From contig MU405249.1 of assembly GCA_022836615.1 (NCBI GenBank), forward strand, positions 219,878 through 283,877: a stretch of DNA of 64,000 nt, given 5' to 3'. Shown one piece after another: positions 10,659 through 22,091 of this stretch. Within the stretch, counting starts at the first letter, position 1. Every line of letters starts with the position of its first letter. The position numbers were made by a program, and so were the translations under genes. The notes beneath the pieces are model-generated. The model was not told the DNA's origin. It saw nothing but the letters and a program-made list of their open reading frames with translations, and searched no databases. The DNA is from Annulohypoxylon bovei var. microspora (Eukaryota > Ascomycota > Sordariomycetes > Xylariales > Hypoxylaceae).

Positions 10659-13600
10659 GTATCGCTAGCAAAATTACTTTTATCGGGCGGCGCTCTGGGG
10701 TTAACGGGAATGGCTGTTATATTAGCAATATTCGTTTTTATATATTGCCTCTCCCCGCGTAGTGAGACGCGCGAGAGGCAAGTAAAATTAGCTAGGCAAG
10801 GCGCATCTGTTGTTGCATTGCACCGATGTCTGGGCTGTATTGATACGTATCTAGGATTTTATGTTGGATGTATCGCTGCATTTAGGAATATATCATTTAT
10901 TTGTCGATTTACCTAACTTGTCTATATTTGTATATTGATTATCTAACTTCATTATAATGTCTCGACTTCCTAGACTACCTAGGGACCTGCCTCAGTTTGA
11001 TCGTTATGTAATATGCCTAGGTACCTATCTTTATGGCACGGCTCACCGTGTGGAAGCTACGCAGGAACCCGTCGGAAAGGGGCTCGCGTCACGGCTGCGA
11101 TGATGTCCGGCGCAGGGCGCGTGCAGCCGCCACGGCCCGAGGGATATATGGATCTCTTCGTCGGTTCAATCCCTGGCATAGACGCTTTCACGGCACGTGC
11201 ATACCTACCTACATATGTGAGTGATATACGAGCCGCGGTCCGTGTTGGGCGGCAAACTGCTCCCGAGGTTTGGGGTTGGTTGTACGGGTTATATAAGAAC
11301 CTGGTGTTTGGGTAGGTATGTAGGTAAGTATCCCTTACATCTAGCGTTTATGGAGCTCAGTGACTAGAATTAGATGGAGGTGGATTAGGTTGAGGGGTGG
11401 GAACAAAGGGACTAGTACTTTGGAGACCTGTTGGTGATGTGAGAACATCGAACGGGAAAAGGAAAGGGGTCAGTTGACCGGTATTTCTTTGATCAGCGGT
11501 TCGTGATACTTCCTTACAGCTGGTATAGCGTATGAGGGTTTATATAATAAGGCTAGAGGTCACAAAAGTACCATATGGGTTTTATGGAAGTATTGCTAAC
11601 TGCTAGCTAGTTGATAATTGTTTAAATGTTTATATGGTATTCGGTCCTGCCGAGACGATATCAGGCCTCCAAGAAAGACATATGTATCCTTAAACAGTAC
11701 AAGTCGTCAACATCATGATAGCTTCTTAAAAATACGTTTATACTCATCGTATACCTATGATAAGTCTTGTTTAGCAAAGCTTCATGTGCTGTACATAATA
11801 ATTGTAGGGGAGCTACCAGTTAGAAGGTCGGTTCCACGGTGCTCTCAGACACCTCGAATTTGTCAACAGTTTTCTGTGCTTGGTGATATGGGGTGCCGTG
11901 GACTGCCGGCAGGGAGCACTACGTAGGGCTTGTGCCCGTGCATATGATCTAGATACCTTGAGATCTGGTGCTGGTTATTCTCCTTCACATAACATACCTC
12001 AGGTAAGCAGTTAATCAATCTGGTAGATATGACTACAACGCCCCTGAGTACGTATAAGTTGTTCTTGGGAATCAAACGATTATGTACACAGCGGTATTGT
12101 CATCATTCGTAGTTACTATTGTCTAACTGGCTTAATACATAAACGTATTCTACTACCTTTCCGGCAGTATTCATCAACATTGATATGCACGGCATTGCAA
12201 ATCAGAGACACTAGCAACGTGGTACACTCATGTGTAGGGTAGTGGATCTCATCGTAACCAACAGCAGTTTAGACCCTTCGAAGGCATCCATACTTACCTG
12301 CTTATCTGTATGGAACGTTTCGTGAGAACGTCGTAGACTTCACTACCAACGGCCTTGTCTACTCGACGTAAGCCACTCCTACGAGCCACTTCTAATAGCC
12401 ACCCTAAAGGTCTATTTCCAACACTGCGTTTATTTCAGTGCTATCCTCTAGGACGATGCGGCGGTTTTCTAGCCGTGTGTAGGGGGCGGCAGTTGATTAA
12501 TAGCCGCTGGGAGGTTAAGATAGTTAGGGTAGGTGATTTGTTGGAGCGGTAGGCGCACGTCCAGGTAGTGATGGCTGGGTTCCTCTTGTTCGTCTACTTT
12601 GGGGAGGTAGGTGAGTGGTGGATCATAGTATGAATGTGAGGGAGCTGGCTAATCACCCCCTTAAAGCGGTCTCGTGGATGGGTTGTTAGTTGAGGGTTGG
12701 GATATCGAGTTAGAGTTTCGTCATAGATCTTGCTTGTGGTAGACTGATCATAGGTAGAATAGCAAAGACTGATTCTAAACACCTTGTCGGTTCCCGAAGA
12801 GCTTGTTGTAAGGGCGGCGACGAGCATCTATTTTTAATTTTCCATCTCTGCTCGTTGTATTCATATCACAGTAGCCATACAAGCCGTGCTTACTAGTTGT
12901 CGACCAGCCTTTTCCCTCGTCGACTACGGCAGTCGAGCGGCGCCCGCGATATCGAGGAAGGGCGTGTCTTCCACGGAAATAAACTTCTAAAGCACGGCGA
13001 CGACGTCGCTGGTTACGTGAAGCTCCCGTCTATTGGGGACACATTACGGAATCATTGCAATGTCTTCCATTAAAATATACTGTCCGTATTATAGAAAACC
13101 CGGCACAGATCGCCGTTGGACAGCCAGGGTCACAAGCATAGTAAGCCTCGGACTTCCTCCTATAACGGCTCTTGCTGGGACATTGCAAAGCAAATCCCGA
13201 ACAATCCTTTCGTCTGGTCTCTCTAGTCCAAACGGGTGAAACCAAGAACTGCCCCGGTCCGGGACCCGTTGGCGTAGGAGCATAAAAGGATCCTACTTAC
13301 CTATCTAAGTATGTCTAACCAGGGAGGCAGCAAACATCGTGGATTATGATCGTCATGCTTATTCCGTGGATAATGTGAGGTCGAATTAAAGTTTCTATAA
13401 AACTCCGTGATATATAGCCTCACTTGACGGTGTAGATGTGATTGTTGCAACCTTGGGACAGAGAGATGTGGTCGGAGGAGTAGTCTTTGGAGATATTGTC
13501 GCCGTCAAGGTAACCCCTGGTTGGAGACGCAACAACGTACGACACGAATATGAATCCAGTCTCGTTCCCTTGCGTCGATGTTTGATTCGAGACTGGGTGG

Positions 13601-15044
13601 CTAGGGAGCGTGTCGTCACTTGAAGGTCAAAGGATATCTCTTTCTCACAAAATTCGACCGGGCCAGACCCGAGTCGGACTTCCATGTAGAAGATGCATGC
13701 TTACGAATAGTTACCTAGAGTCATAAGCCCTATTCAGGGGCGCGTACTCTTACGGCCGTGAGAATACCTTTTATTAGACACGGGCGTAGGTATGTATCTG
13801 TGAGCAGCCGGTCAGCAACAAGACCCGACAGTGTTTCGTCATCATCCCATCGCTACGGTTCGGGCTCGCCTATTGCGCTTTCTCGTCGACCAATAACGGA
13901 AGAGGCAAACCCTTCTCAACGGGGCTTCCGCAGATTGTTTTAATAGCCTACATGAATATACATTTTATAGACATCCGTAGATACCCAGGTCTGGATACTC
14001 GATGTGAGTGTTTGCTTCAGTCACCCGCTCAAATAATTAGGTCGCCATAGCTTCATCTAGCAAATAGGGGAATCGGTTGGTGATAAAATGAACACGGTAG
14101 AGCTTTAGTCTCATTCGAATGTTAATCTCATGTGGCTATCCATGCAAGATCTCACTGAAAAGGAGGAAATAGTTGGCAGCGTCCGTCCTCATTCGTAGGT
14201 CTGACACATGATCGAGTATTAATTGCCCTGCGCATCTGCGGCGAGGATAGCACATGGGGCATTGCCATTGGATGGCAGTGACTGGCGTCCGCACCGGGGG
14301 ACGATTGGTCGCTGACCTTTCCGGGATAAGAATACTGGCTCCGTATCCCTAATTCTAAGGGGTGTCTGGTGTTTCCCAAATTCATATTCCAGTTCGATGG
14401 CGTGGAAAGGATTATTATACCTATCACAACGCCTACATACGTAACTTTGACGCTTCTTGAGGCTCAGAGCCTGCAGACATGATCCTTTAGGTGCAACGAC
14501 GGCTTGTTATCGCCCCGATGCCGGGTATGATAATACATGTTGGGGGCTGGCAAGGAGAACTTGCTAGCAAACAGCCAGTTCTCGTCTTGATTGTTAAAGG
14601 AAACAGAAGTCCATATTTACGTTCTTCATACTCTTATGAATGTCAGTATGTAGGTCAGAGGTACATACATACTTCGACTGACAATCACATATAGGACCCC
14701 CTCGCTATAACATCCTTTAACACCAACAGGGGAGGAAATTCCACTAATGAAAACCTCCCCTACTCGTACGAAAGACGTACGAAAGAAATGTCGGAAGGAT
14801 GCCGGGATTTACCGTCAAAAGACCTGAGCCGAGTATCTTGGTATCTTGGTATGTAGTTGATAATGGATGAAATGTAGAGATTTATCAAGTCGAGTTGATT
14901 AAGAAAGAGCATTTAAACAACATGAAGTGATATAAACGAGGTACTTCTGTACATACATACCTACCTACATACATACCTCGACTGGACTGGACCCACTACC
15001 TGTAAAAGGTTGAATATTCCAAATCTTGACCCTGGGCAAGAGCA

Positions 15045-15066
15045 GATGGCAGATGGCAGATGGCAA
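15045..15066. repeat. Heptanucleotide tandem repeat, 3 units
   Basis: Three copies of GCAGATG in a row (register arbitrary) in the gene-poor block. Confidence 0.75.
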
Positions 15067-17128
15067 GAAACATGCAATGCACCTTCTACTTCAACATATA
15101 CTTGCATTGCGTGTGTGTATCTCTGTACCTATTCTACCTATCAGGTGATTTCGGATGCAAAGACTCGCTTCCAGAAATTTCATCCATCACCAATAACCAA
15201 AAAAATTCAATCTAACGACCACGAGAGGCTTGGCTAGGCACATTGGCACATCAACTCAAGAGCCTCCAACACGAAAAATTGCAAAATTCCAGGGAAACCA
15301 TTCTATAACTAAAAAGAACTAAGGCGAATCCTAAAATGGAAGAAGCTTGGGCTTTGGCTTCGCGTGGAGTCTCCACGTTTGCTGCCACACCTACACACTA
15401 TTGCTTGTCGCATCGTGGAGGCTTGGATCGACAAGGGACGACTGGGAGGGTCGAGCGATCATTTGAGGGTTTTCCCCGCAAATGGTCCTCCTTGTGATCC
15501 ACGGCTACTGCTGCTGGCCTGCTGGCTAGGTTCCCTATTCACCACCCCGTATGTACGATAGACCATGGCTAGCTCTCTGAATAGTAAGTCGAGAACGACT
15601 ATTCGAAACTCACTGTAAGGGGGACCCCTGGAATAACTGTCAACCATCTAATCCCATCACATCGACGGCTTCCATCTTTGCATCTTACCTAGGCTATCCA
15701 GGTACTTAATCCCAATGGAGCCATTTGTGTGGAATCACCGCCATTTCTCAATTCTCTCATCTAGCCCATCTAGCATTACCCCATGGCTTGCTTATGACAC
15801 TAGAGAACTGCAGGAATTACAATCTTTCTTCGCTTATTATTATCTAATTTAGTCACATCACCGACATCCAGCTCCCCCCCTTCATGCTGTGTTACAGCCA
15901 CCTAAGACAACTTCTGCAGCCCAGAATATGGATCAGAGAGTTTCCGGGCTGAGAGTACTGTTCATTGGCCTACCACGCCGCCTTGTTCCTCAACCTTGAG
16001 CTGAGGCGTAGTGGTATCATGTATGATGATGCTACGGTATCGCACTATCTCACGCGTTCTACCAGCTCTTGGGGGAAGGCCCTGTTAAGGAAATCATCGA
16101 CCTACTTGCAAGGTATCAACTTGGTCCGCCGTGCAAAATGCTAAGAATCCTTTCCGAAAGAAATACAAAGGCGTTCACCTCTAGAGTCTACCTTGCAAAG
16201 TTACTAGGACCTAGCCGAGATGCTGGCGTGTAGCGGTCCCTTACTATTGCAAGCCTCTAACAACGCCTAGGAAGCTAAGGTGCCTACGATGGCCTCGATA
16301 AGGGGTTAGTCTTCTTGTCCTCCTGTCGCCCGAATTTCAATACCCGAGTCATCTGTTGGCATATGAATAGCCGCAAGTGTAGATACCAGAAGGTTACTAC
16401 CTAGGTACATGCTATTGCCCTCAGAGACATGAAGGCCTGACTGTAAACATACAAGTCTTCTATGCAAGGCTTCATTAGATCACTGGTTCAACTACTAGGT
16501 ATGCATTCGGAACCGGTTACTCACTGCATATGGTATATTCTTTTTCTATGTCGCTTGCTATGCGGTCTGGCGCGGCCCTGTGAGCGAATGTATCTTTGCG
16601 CTGCGGATTGGCGTGTAGAAATGCTTTTCTGGCACTGGATGAGTCTAGCGACTGGAACGCCACAAAGTCGCATCTCACTCACCCTACTACTCAGGGTTCT
16701 GTACGACTATACGTCGCGGATCGCGGAACAAGAGTAATAGCGACAAGAACGGAATGGATAGGGGCTCGTCGCTCACTTTTTTCCCACTAACACGCCTATG
16801 CTGTTAGTGATCCTTGCTTACCTAGGTACTTGGCCTGCTAGTTTTGGCGGCTTTCATACGATTGAAATCCCTATGTATTAAGGCTAGTGTCCTAAGCAAA
16901 CTGGTTCAGCCTAGGGATAATTCAGCGAGTGGCAGCAATTGCCCAGGGAGAAGCTAAGCTGAAAGGAGTTGGGGACACATAGGTACAAGACGCTGCCCAG
17001 GTGGCTTGCTGCACGGGTCTTGACTGATAGGCCTGGCAGGTCTGGTAGGTCTGGTACTAAGGCCTGCAGCAAAGCAAACGGGATGCTGGATGACCAGGAT
17101 GGAAATCCAAATTCAATGTTCAGCAACT

Positions 17129-17136
17129 CCCCGGGG
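17129..17136. promoter_or_regulatory. Possible CreA-type glucose-repression site
   Basis: The overlapping palindromic pair CCCCGG / CCGGGG matches the CreA consensus SYGGRG on both strands, about 415 bases upstream of the hexose transporter start. Short consensus, so chance occurrence is quite possible. Confidence 0.25.
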
Positions 17137-17195
17137 GGCGTCGAATCGCGACCCCATGGCTGGACTCGCTTAGACACATCCACTCTAGCCTCAGA

Positions 17196-17200
17196 CCAAT
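17196..17200 (+). promoter_or_regulatory. CCAAT box
   Basis: CCAATCAG sits about 350 bases upstream of the hexose transporter ATG and just ahead of a long pyrimidine-rich tract; a typical position for the CCAAT-binding HAP complex. Motif-level evidence only. Confidence 0.3.
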
Positions 17201-17219
17201 CAGATTGAATCAACCTCTT

Positions 17220-17548
17220 GGCCCTCGCACGTTCTTTCTCGTGCTCCCATTGCTCCCCGGCGTCCCCCCCAGTTCTACCACTGTGGTGCTGATCCTGACC
17301 CTCTGGTTCTTCTCTCCCGCCTTTTCCCTCTTGCTGCTGCGCTGCCCTTTATTCTCCACCCTGCAACTCGCACTCTATTATTACCCACTATCCTATCGAT
17401 TCCCATCGATTCCCACCCATAGTGTCCTATTCCAAGGTATCCTCTCAATCAATGGGATACCACAAAAACCGATCTCGACCCTCTCCATCGACATCGACCG
17501 ACGAAATATTCATCGAAAGCGCTGGTTTGACGTCGAAACACTATTACC
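17220..17548 (+). promoter_or_regulatory. Pyrimidine-rich promoter and leader of the hexose transporter gene
   Basis: C/T-rich tracts (CCCCGGCGTCCCCCCC, CTTCTCTCCCGCC, CCTCTTGCTGC) dominate 17235-17360, followed by a probable 5' leader up to the start codon. No upstream coding sequence supported. Confidence 0.4.
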
Positions 17549-19438
17549 ATGGCGATAGCCATGGGCTGGCACAAACCCGATAATGTCGCCGGCTCTTCAG
17601 CCCCGGCCATCATGGTCGGCCTTTTCGTAGCAACCGGTGGTCTCTTGTTCGGATACGATACTGGGTGAGCAACGACGACCTGACCCTTCTCCGTCCCATC
17701 CGATCGCGTTCAAATGGTTTAAATGTGTCGGATGGGATTAGAATCGCGGAGCGATATGCTAACTTAATCCTTTTTAAAAGAACTATAAATGGTATCCTCG
17801 CTATGGGCTCTTTCAAAAATCAATTCACCACCGGCCATCGAGACGAACTCGGCGTATTAGACCTTTCGCCATCCCAGACTTCCATCATTGTCGCTATCCT
17901 AAGTGCCGGAACTATCGCCGGTGCGCTCATCGCAGCCCCTGTAGGTGATTGGATAGGCCGTCGAATATCGATTATTGGTTCCGTTTGCGTCTTCTGTTTC
18001 GGCGTTATATTTCAGGTCTGCGCCGATGCTATTCCGATGTTGTTAGCGGGAAGGTATGTCTACACGTTCGACTTCATAGAGATGATCCGTCGGATTGTAG
18101 GTATTGATAATGCTATATAGGTTTTTCGCTGGTGTTGGTGTTGGAGCCGTCTCTGTCCTCGTCCCTTTATATCAATCTGAGATGGCACCGAAATGGATTC
18201 GCGGTACGTTGGTTTGCGCATATCAACTTTCGATAACGTTTGGTCTGTTGGCGGCATCTATCATCAACCTCTTAACCCAGAGGTTGGACGGTCCGGCCGC
18301 ATATCGAATTCCTATGGGCCTACAGCTCACATGGGCTTGTGTGCTTTGTCTTGGTCTTTTTATCCTGCCCGAAACACCCCGATTTCTCATCAAGAAAGGC
18401 GACAAGCACGCTGCTAGTCTGGCCCTCAGCCGCCTTCGCCGCCTCGATATCACCCATCCTGCCCTCGTCGAAGAACTCGCAGAAATCGAAGCGAACCACG
18501 AATACGAACTTGCATTGGGACCCGCGTCCTACCGCGATATCTTCATCGGATCACCGCATCTTGGCCGCCGAACGTTGACTGGCTGTTGTCTTCAGATGCT
18601 GCAGCAACTTACGGGCATCAACTTCATCATGTATTACGGGACAACCTTCTTCACTAGCGCTGGTGTTTCGGATCCCTTCTTGATATCCCTCGTCATGAAT
18701 GTTATCAACGTCATCTCGACATTTCCCGGATTGTTCGTCGTGGAAACTTGGGGCCGTCGAAAATTGCTTATTGTCGGTGCGATAGGCATGGCATGCTGCC
18801 AATTAATTATTGCTATATTCTCTACTCTTGCGAGCGATTCGCAGAGTCAGTTGGTAGCCAAACTTCTCATCGTCTTTGTCTCCTTATTCGTCTTCTTCTA
18901 CGCAGCTTCGTGGGGTCCGGTTGCCTGGGTTGTCACATCGGAGATTTTCCCTCTCAAGATCCGCGCAAAGTCCATGTCAGTCTCGACGGCATCGAACTGG
19001 TTACTGAACTTTGGTATCGCCTATGGCACGCCGTTCATGGTAGAGGAAGGGAGCGGTTATGCCGCATTGGGGGCCAAGGTGTTCTACGTGTGGGGAGCTT
19101 TCTGTATTCTTGCCGCCATCTTCGTGTACGGCATGATTTACGAGACAAGTAAAATTAGTCTGGAGCAGATCGACGAGATGTACGAACGCGTGGCCTTTGC
19201 GTGGAAGAGCAAAAGCTTCGAACCGAGTTGGAGTTTCCAACAACTACGCGATGACGGATTCGCAGATAGCGGCATCCCTCCGCTGGAACATGAATTACAG
19301 GCGTCTCGGACTACTACGACGACTAGCGAGAGCGTACAGACGATACATTCAGAATCTAGTCCCGGGAGCGAGAGTCAATCAGAAGAGGATAAGATAATTA
19401 ACGAACTGGGTATGGGTAATGTTGACTTTAGCTACTGA
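17549..19438 (+). CDS. MFS hexose (glucose-type) transporter
   Basis: Three exons, 17549-17664, 17781-18053 and 18121-19438, give 568 residues (introns 116 and 67 nt, donors GTGAGC and GTATGT). The protein has the sugar-porter signatures in order: FVATGGLLFGYDTG in TM1, DWIGRR after TM2, GRFFAGVGVGAVSVLVPLYQSEM in TM4, PETPRFLIKKG after TM6, QQLTGINFIMYYGTTFF in TM7, ETWGRRKLL after TM8, WVVTSEIFP between TM10 and TM11, and YETSKISLEQIDEMY at the end of TM12. Twelve membrane segments are expected at the plasma membrane. A hydrophilic tail of about 100 residues with SWSFQQLRDDGF and a Ser/Thr/Glu-rich end is typical of fungal high-affinity hexose permeases; the tail is too short for a Snf3-like sensor. 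The second exon junction rebuilds the conserved GRFF motif, which supports the model. Exact sugar specificity cannot be read from sequence. Confidence 0.92.
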
Positions 19439-21662
19439 GCCCCGAATATCTGCGTTTTCTTTCCGACCGTTATAACACGGACCGCCCCTATCTTGGCTAT
19501 TTGCTGCCTCCCCTCCAGAAAAGGAGGTGCGAAGGCTTTCTGTTCTTTGGCGTCATATCGGATATATCAGCGTAGGAGTTCAACGCGGCGGAGTTTACGG
19601 CAATGGGGAATAGGTCTACTGGGGAAATCATTCACAATTGGATTTTGGGATAACGGCGACTTTCGGTTTGGCGATAGTGGCGGCACCACGGGCGGCATCA
19701 TCTACGATACCAGGTGACATCACTTAGGGACAAACAATACCGGTTCACATATTTGGGCACAACACGGCGATCGCCTCAAAAGAGGGCATGAGGCTTGTCG
19801 CTACGGGGCTGCAATAGGCTGCCTCGCCCCTTTTTTTTCTTCCTAGTATAGGAACTCATCATCACCTCTACAACCACCACCATCATCATCACCATCAACA
19901 TCCGCGCCACCGCCGCCGTGTTGCAGTAGTACTTTGATCTACGGCTATATTACTAGCACCCCTAGGAGGGAGATCCTAACTCTTTCTGTTGTATCATGGC
20001 TTGGATAGATAGACGGTCGTGTTGATCTGTCCGTTAAACGCCCCAGCGAATCAAAAAAGTTTCAAACGTTCCAAAAAAATTCTTGCATACGAAGTCTACA
20101 CGCTCGGTGATTATCTCCATGTGCTGCATGTCGCTGACCTCGTAATTTGCTGTCTTTTTGATATAGGTGCTCTTTCTAGGTTCACGGCTCCGCACTCCGT
20201 ATATCGATCCATAGAGGCGTGTATATCGACTCGCTAGCGAGAGGCTAACACGTGATTTTCTCCCTATAATTTATGTGCCTAGGCAGGTAGGCACGTATGT
20301 AGGTAGGTAGTATGTATGAAGCATGCACGCCGGTAGTGCTGCCTCCAGGGCTTCTAAGCGAGGCCGTCAAAAATTTTCTTCTTCTCGCGACAGGCCTGCT
20401 GGTCGCCGGACTGACTACATACATACCTAGGCATGCACTTCCCTGGCGCTGCATAGGTAGGGTCAGAGAAGCTTGTTTCCCCAGACCCCGGAATTGCGGA
20501 ATTGGCCAGGCACTATACTAGGAGGGTAGGACATGCGCTATAGCATCTATCTAACCTATGAGATGTGTATATACCTGGTATGGGTGAGCTTGCTAGGGAG
20601 TTTAGGCATGTGCTATAGCAACCCCCAGCTAGGCCTATAGCCACTTAGTCAACTTCGCAGCAGAGGCTGAGAGCGTGTGCGCTGGTAGAGCAGAGTGGAG
20701 ATCACGCGCGCGCGCGACACACTGACATGTGTAGGACAGGCGAAGGAAGGGAAGAAAAAAATTGGCACAAGCTGAGAGGCTGAACGGACCCGGGTCGGTG
20801 GGACTAAGCCCCCAAGCAAGGGGGGCCGAGCTACTCCCGCGGTCAGACCGACAACTTGGACCTTAGGTCCGTTTTCGCGTGCGAGTATGTTGTTTGTATG
20901 TATGTACATATGTGTGCCCTGGTGAGCCAGCCAGTGCTTAATCTTGGAGGTTAGCGGTTAGGCGGTTTGCATGTGCTATGGGCTGTTCAACTAGCTAAGA
21001 TCGAAACCGACCTAGTGTTACGCGACTAATCTGTAGTAGTATACATACCTGCGCAAGTCCTATCTCCTAACTATGTGTCAAACGTCCGGATTACTAACCA
21101 TCCATCCCTATACCCAACCCTATATCGACATCCCCAATCCCTCATATAGACCCAGGGGCCGGGTTTGCGCTCTGCCTCCCATACGTCCTGACGTGGTAGT
21201 AGGATCGGCCGTCGAGAGGCCCAGATACGCATGTTTTGCTTGCCCCGTGCTGCTGCATGTACCCCATAAACCGCAACTCTGGTACAGGAGGCGGCTCTCC
21301 GATGATGTCCTTGCTTAACGTGGATACTACATGGATGCATATAATATCACAGAATAATAACGGTATTTAGGTTAATAGGTCATAAATAAGATGAAACAAT
21401 CAAGCAGGGCGTGCCGCATACCATGTATGCATAACGTATATTACACGGCGATGCAAGTAGGTCGGTATGCATATGCTAACACCCAGGGAACTGGCGAATT
21501 CCCGGACATACATACACATGTCAAGCTGTCAAGCGTCATACGCGATTCGATTCGTGGTATATTAAACGTCCGCCCTTCGCCCCTGGCCTCTTGCCTCATG
21601 TCTCGCCTACGCACCTAGTATTAATTTACACAAGGCTCGACTACCTACGGCACGAGGCATAC

Positions 21663-21680
21663 GCATACGCATGCGTATGC
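21663..21680. repeat. 18-bp perfect palindrome
   Basis: GCATACGCATGCGTATGC is its own reverse complement. Function unknown; may be chance simple sequence because the surrounding DNA is ACGCAT-rich. Confidence 0.7.
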
Positions 21681-21750
21681 GCCGTGCATGTTTGCATGTA
21701 TGTATGTATGTATTATACAGATCGGACCAGACCAGACTAGGACCCTTCCC

Positions 21751-21780
21751 GTCTCGTCTCGTCTCGTCTCGTCTCGTCTC
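21751..21780. repeat. (GTCTC)6 microsatellite
   Basis: Six uninterrupted GTCTC pentamers followed by a degenerate GTCCC unit, about 310 bases beyond the stop codon of the phosphoesterase gene. Confidence 0.95.
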
Positions 21781-22091
21781 GTCCCGGGTCATCCGTCCGG
21801 ACCGACGAGCAAGACCGTCGTTATCCCTTTTTCGGCCGATCGACAAGATCCCCATCTCGCTTAGTCTGAGCCGGCCGCATGTGTTCATCTCGTTCCAATT
21901 CGGTAAAACCCTGCTGCATATAAAGAGAACTGCTTCGACTAATTGTCGCCACCTACGTCATTTCCGTCGCCGTCGCCATTCGCAGTCGCAGTAGCGGTAA
22001 TGAGCTGACCCTCTTTTCATTTCGTTGTATTTCCTTTTCCAAAAGTCCCCCGAAGTTGTACATTTGATCGCGCTCGTTCGGTGGTCGATCT

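Larger units (their letters stand above)
10659..17219. other. Long gene-poor block
   Basis: About 6.6 kb between the fumarate reductase and hexose transporter genes in which I can support no gene. Open frames here are all under about 100 codons and none resembles a known family. It contains small tandem repeats (for example at 15045-15066), several TACCTAGGTA-like palindromes (near 11016, 16397 and 16818) and TACATACCTACC-type simple sequence around 14950-14985. Confidence 0.55.
19439..22091. other. Intergenic between convergent genes
   Basis: About 2.65 kb between the 3' ends of the transporter (plus) and the phosphoesterase (minus), so it should hold terminators rather than promoters. It carries simple-sequence DNA: a CAC/CAT-rich run near 19858-19920, an alternating CG run near 20705-20717, an 18-bp palindrome at 21663-21680 and a GTCTC array at 21751-21780. 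No gene supported. Confidence 0.55.

Noticed and set aside
11160..11180. tRNA T-arm-like sequence GGTTCAATCCC
   Set aside because: No matching stem, anticodon arm or acceptor stem around it; no tRNA could be folded by eye here or elsewhere in the window.
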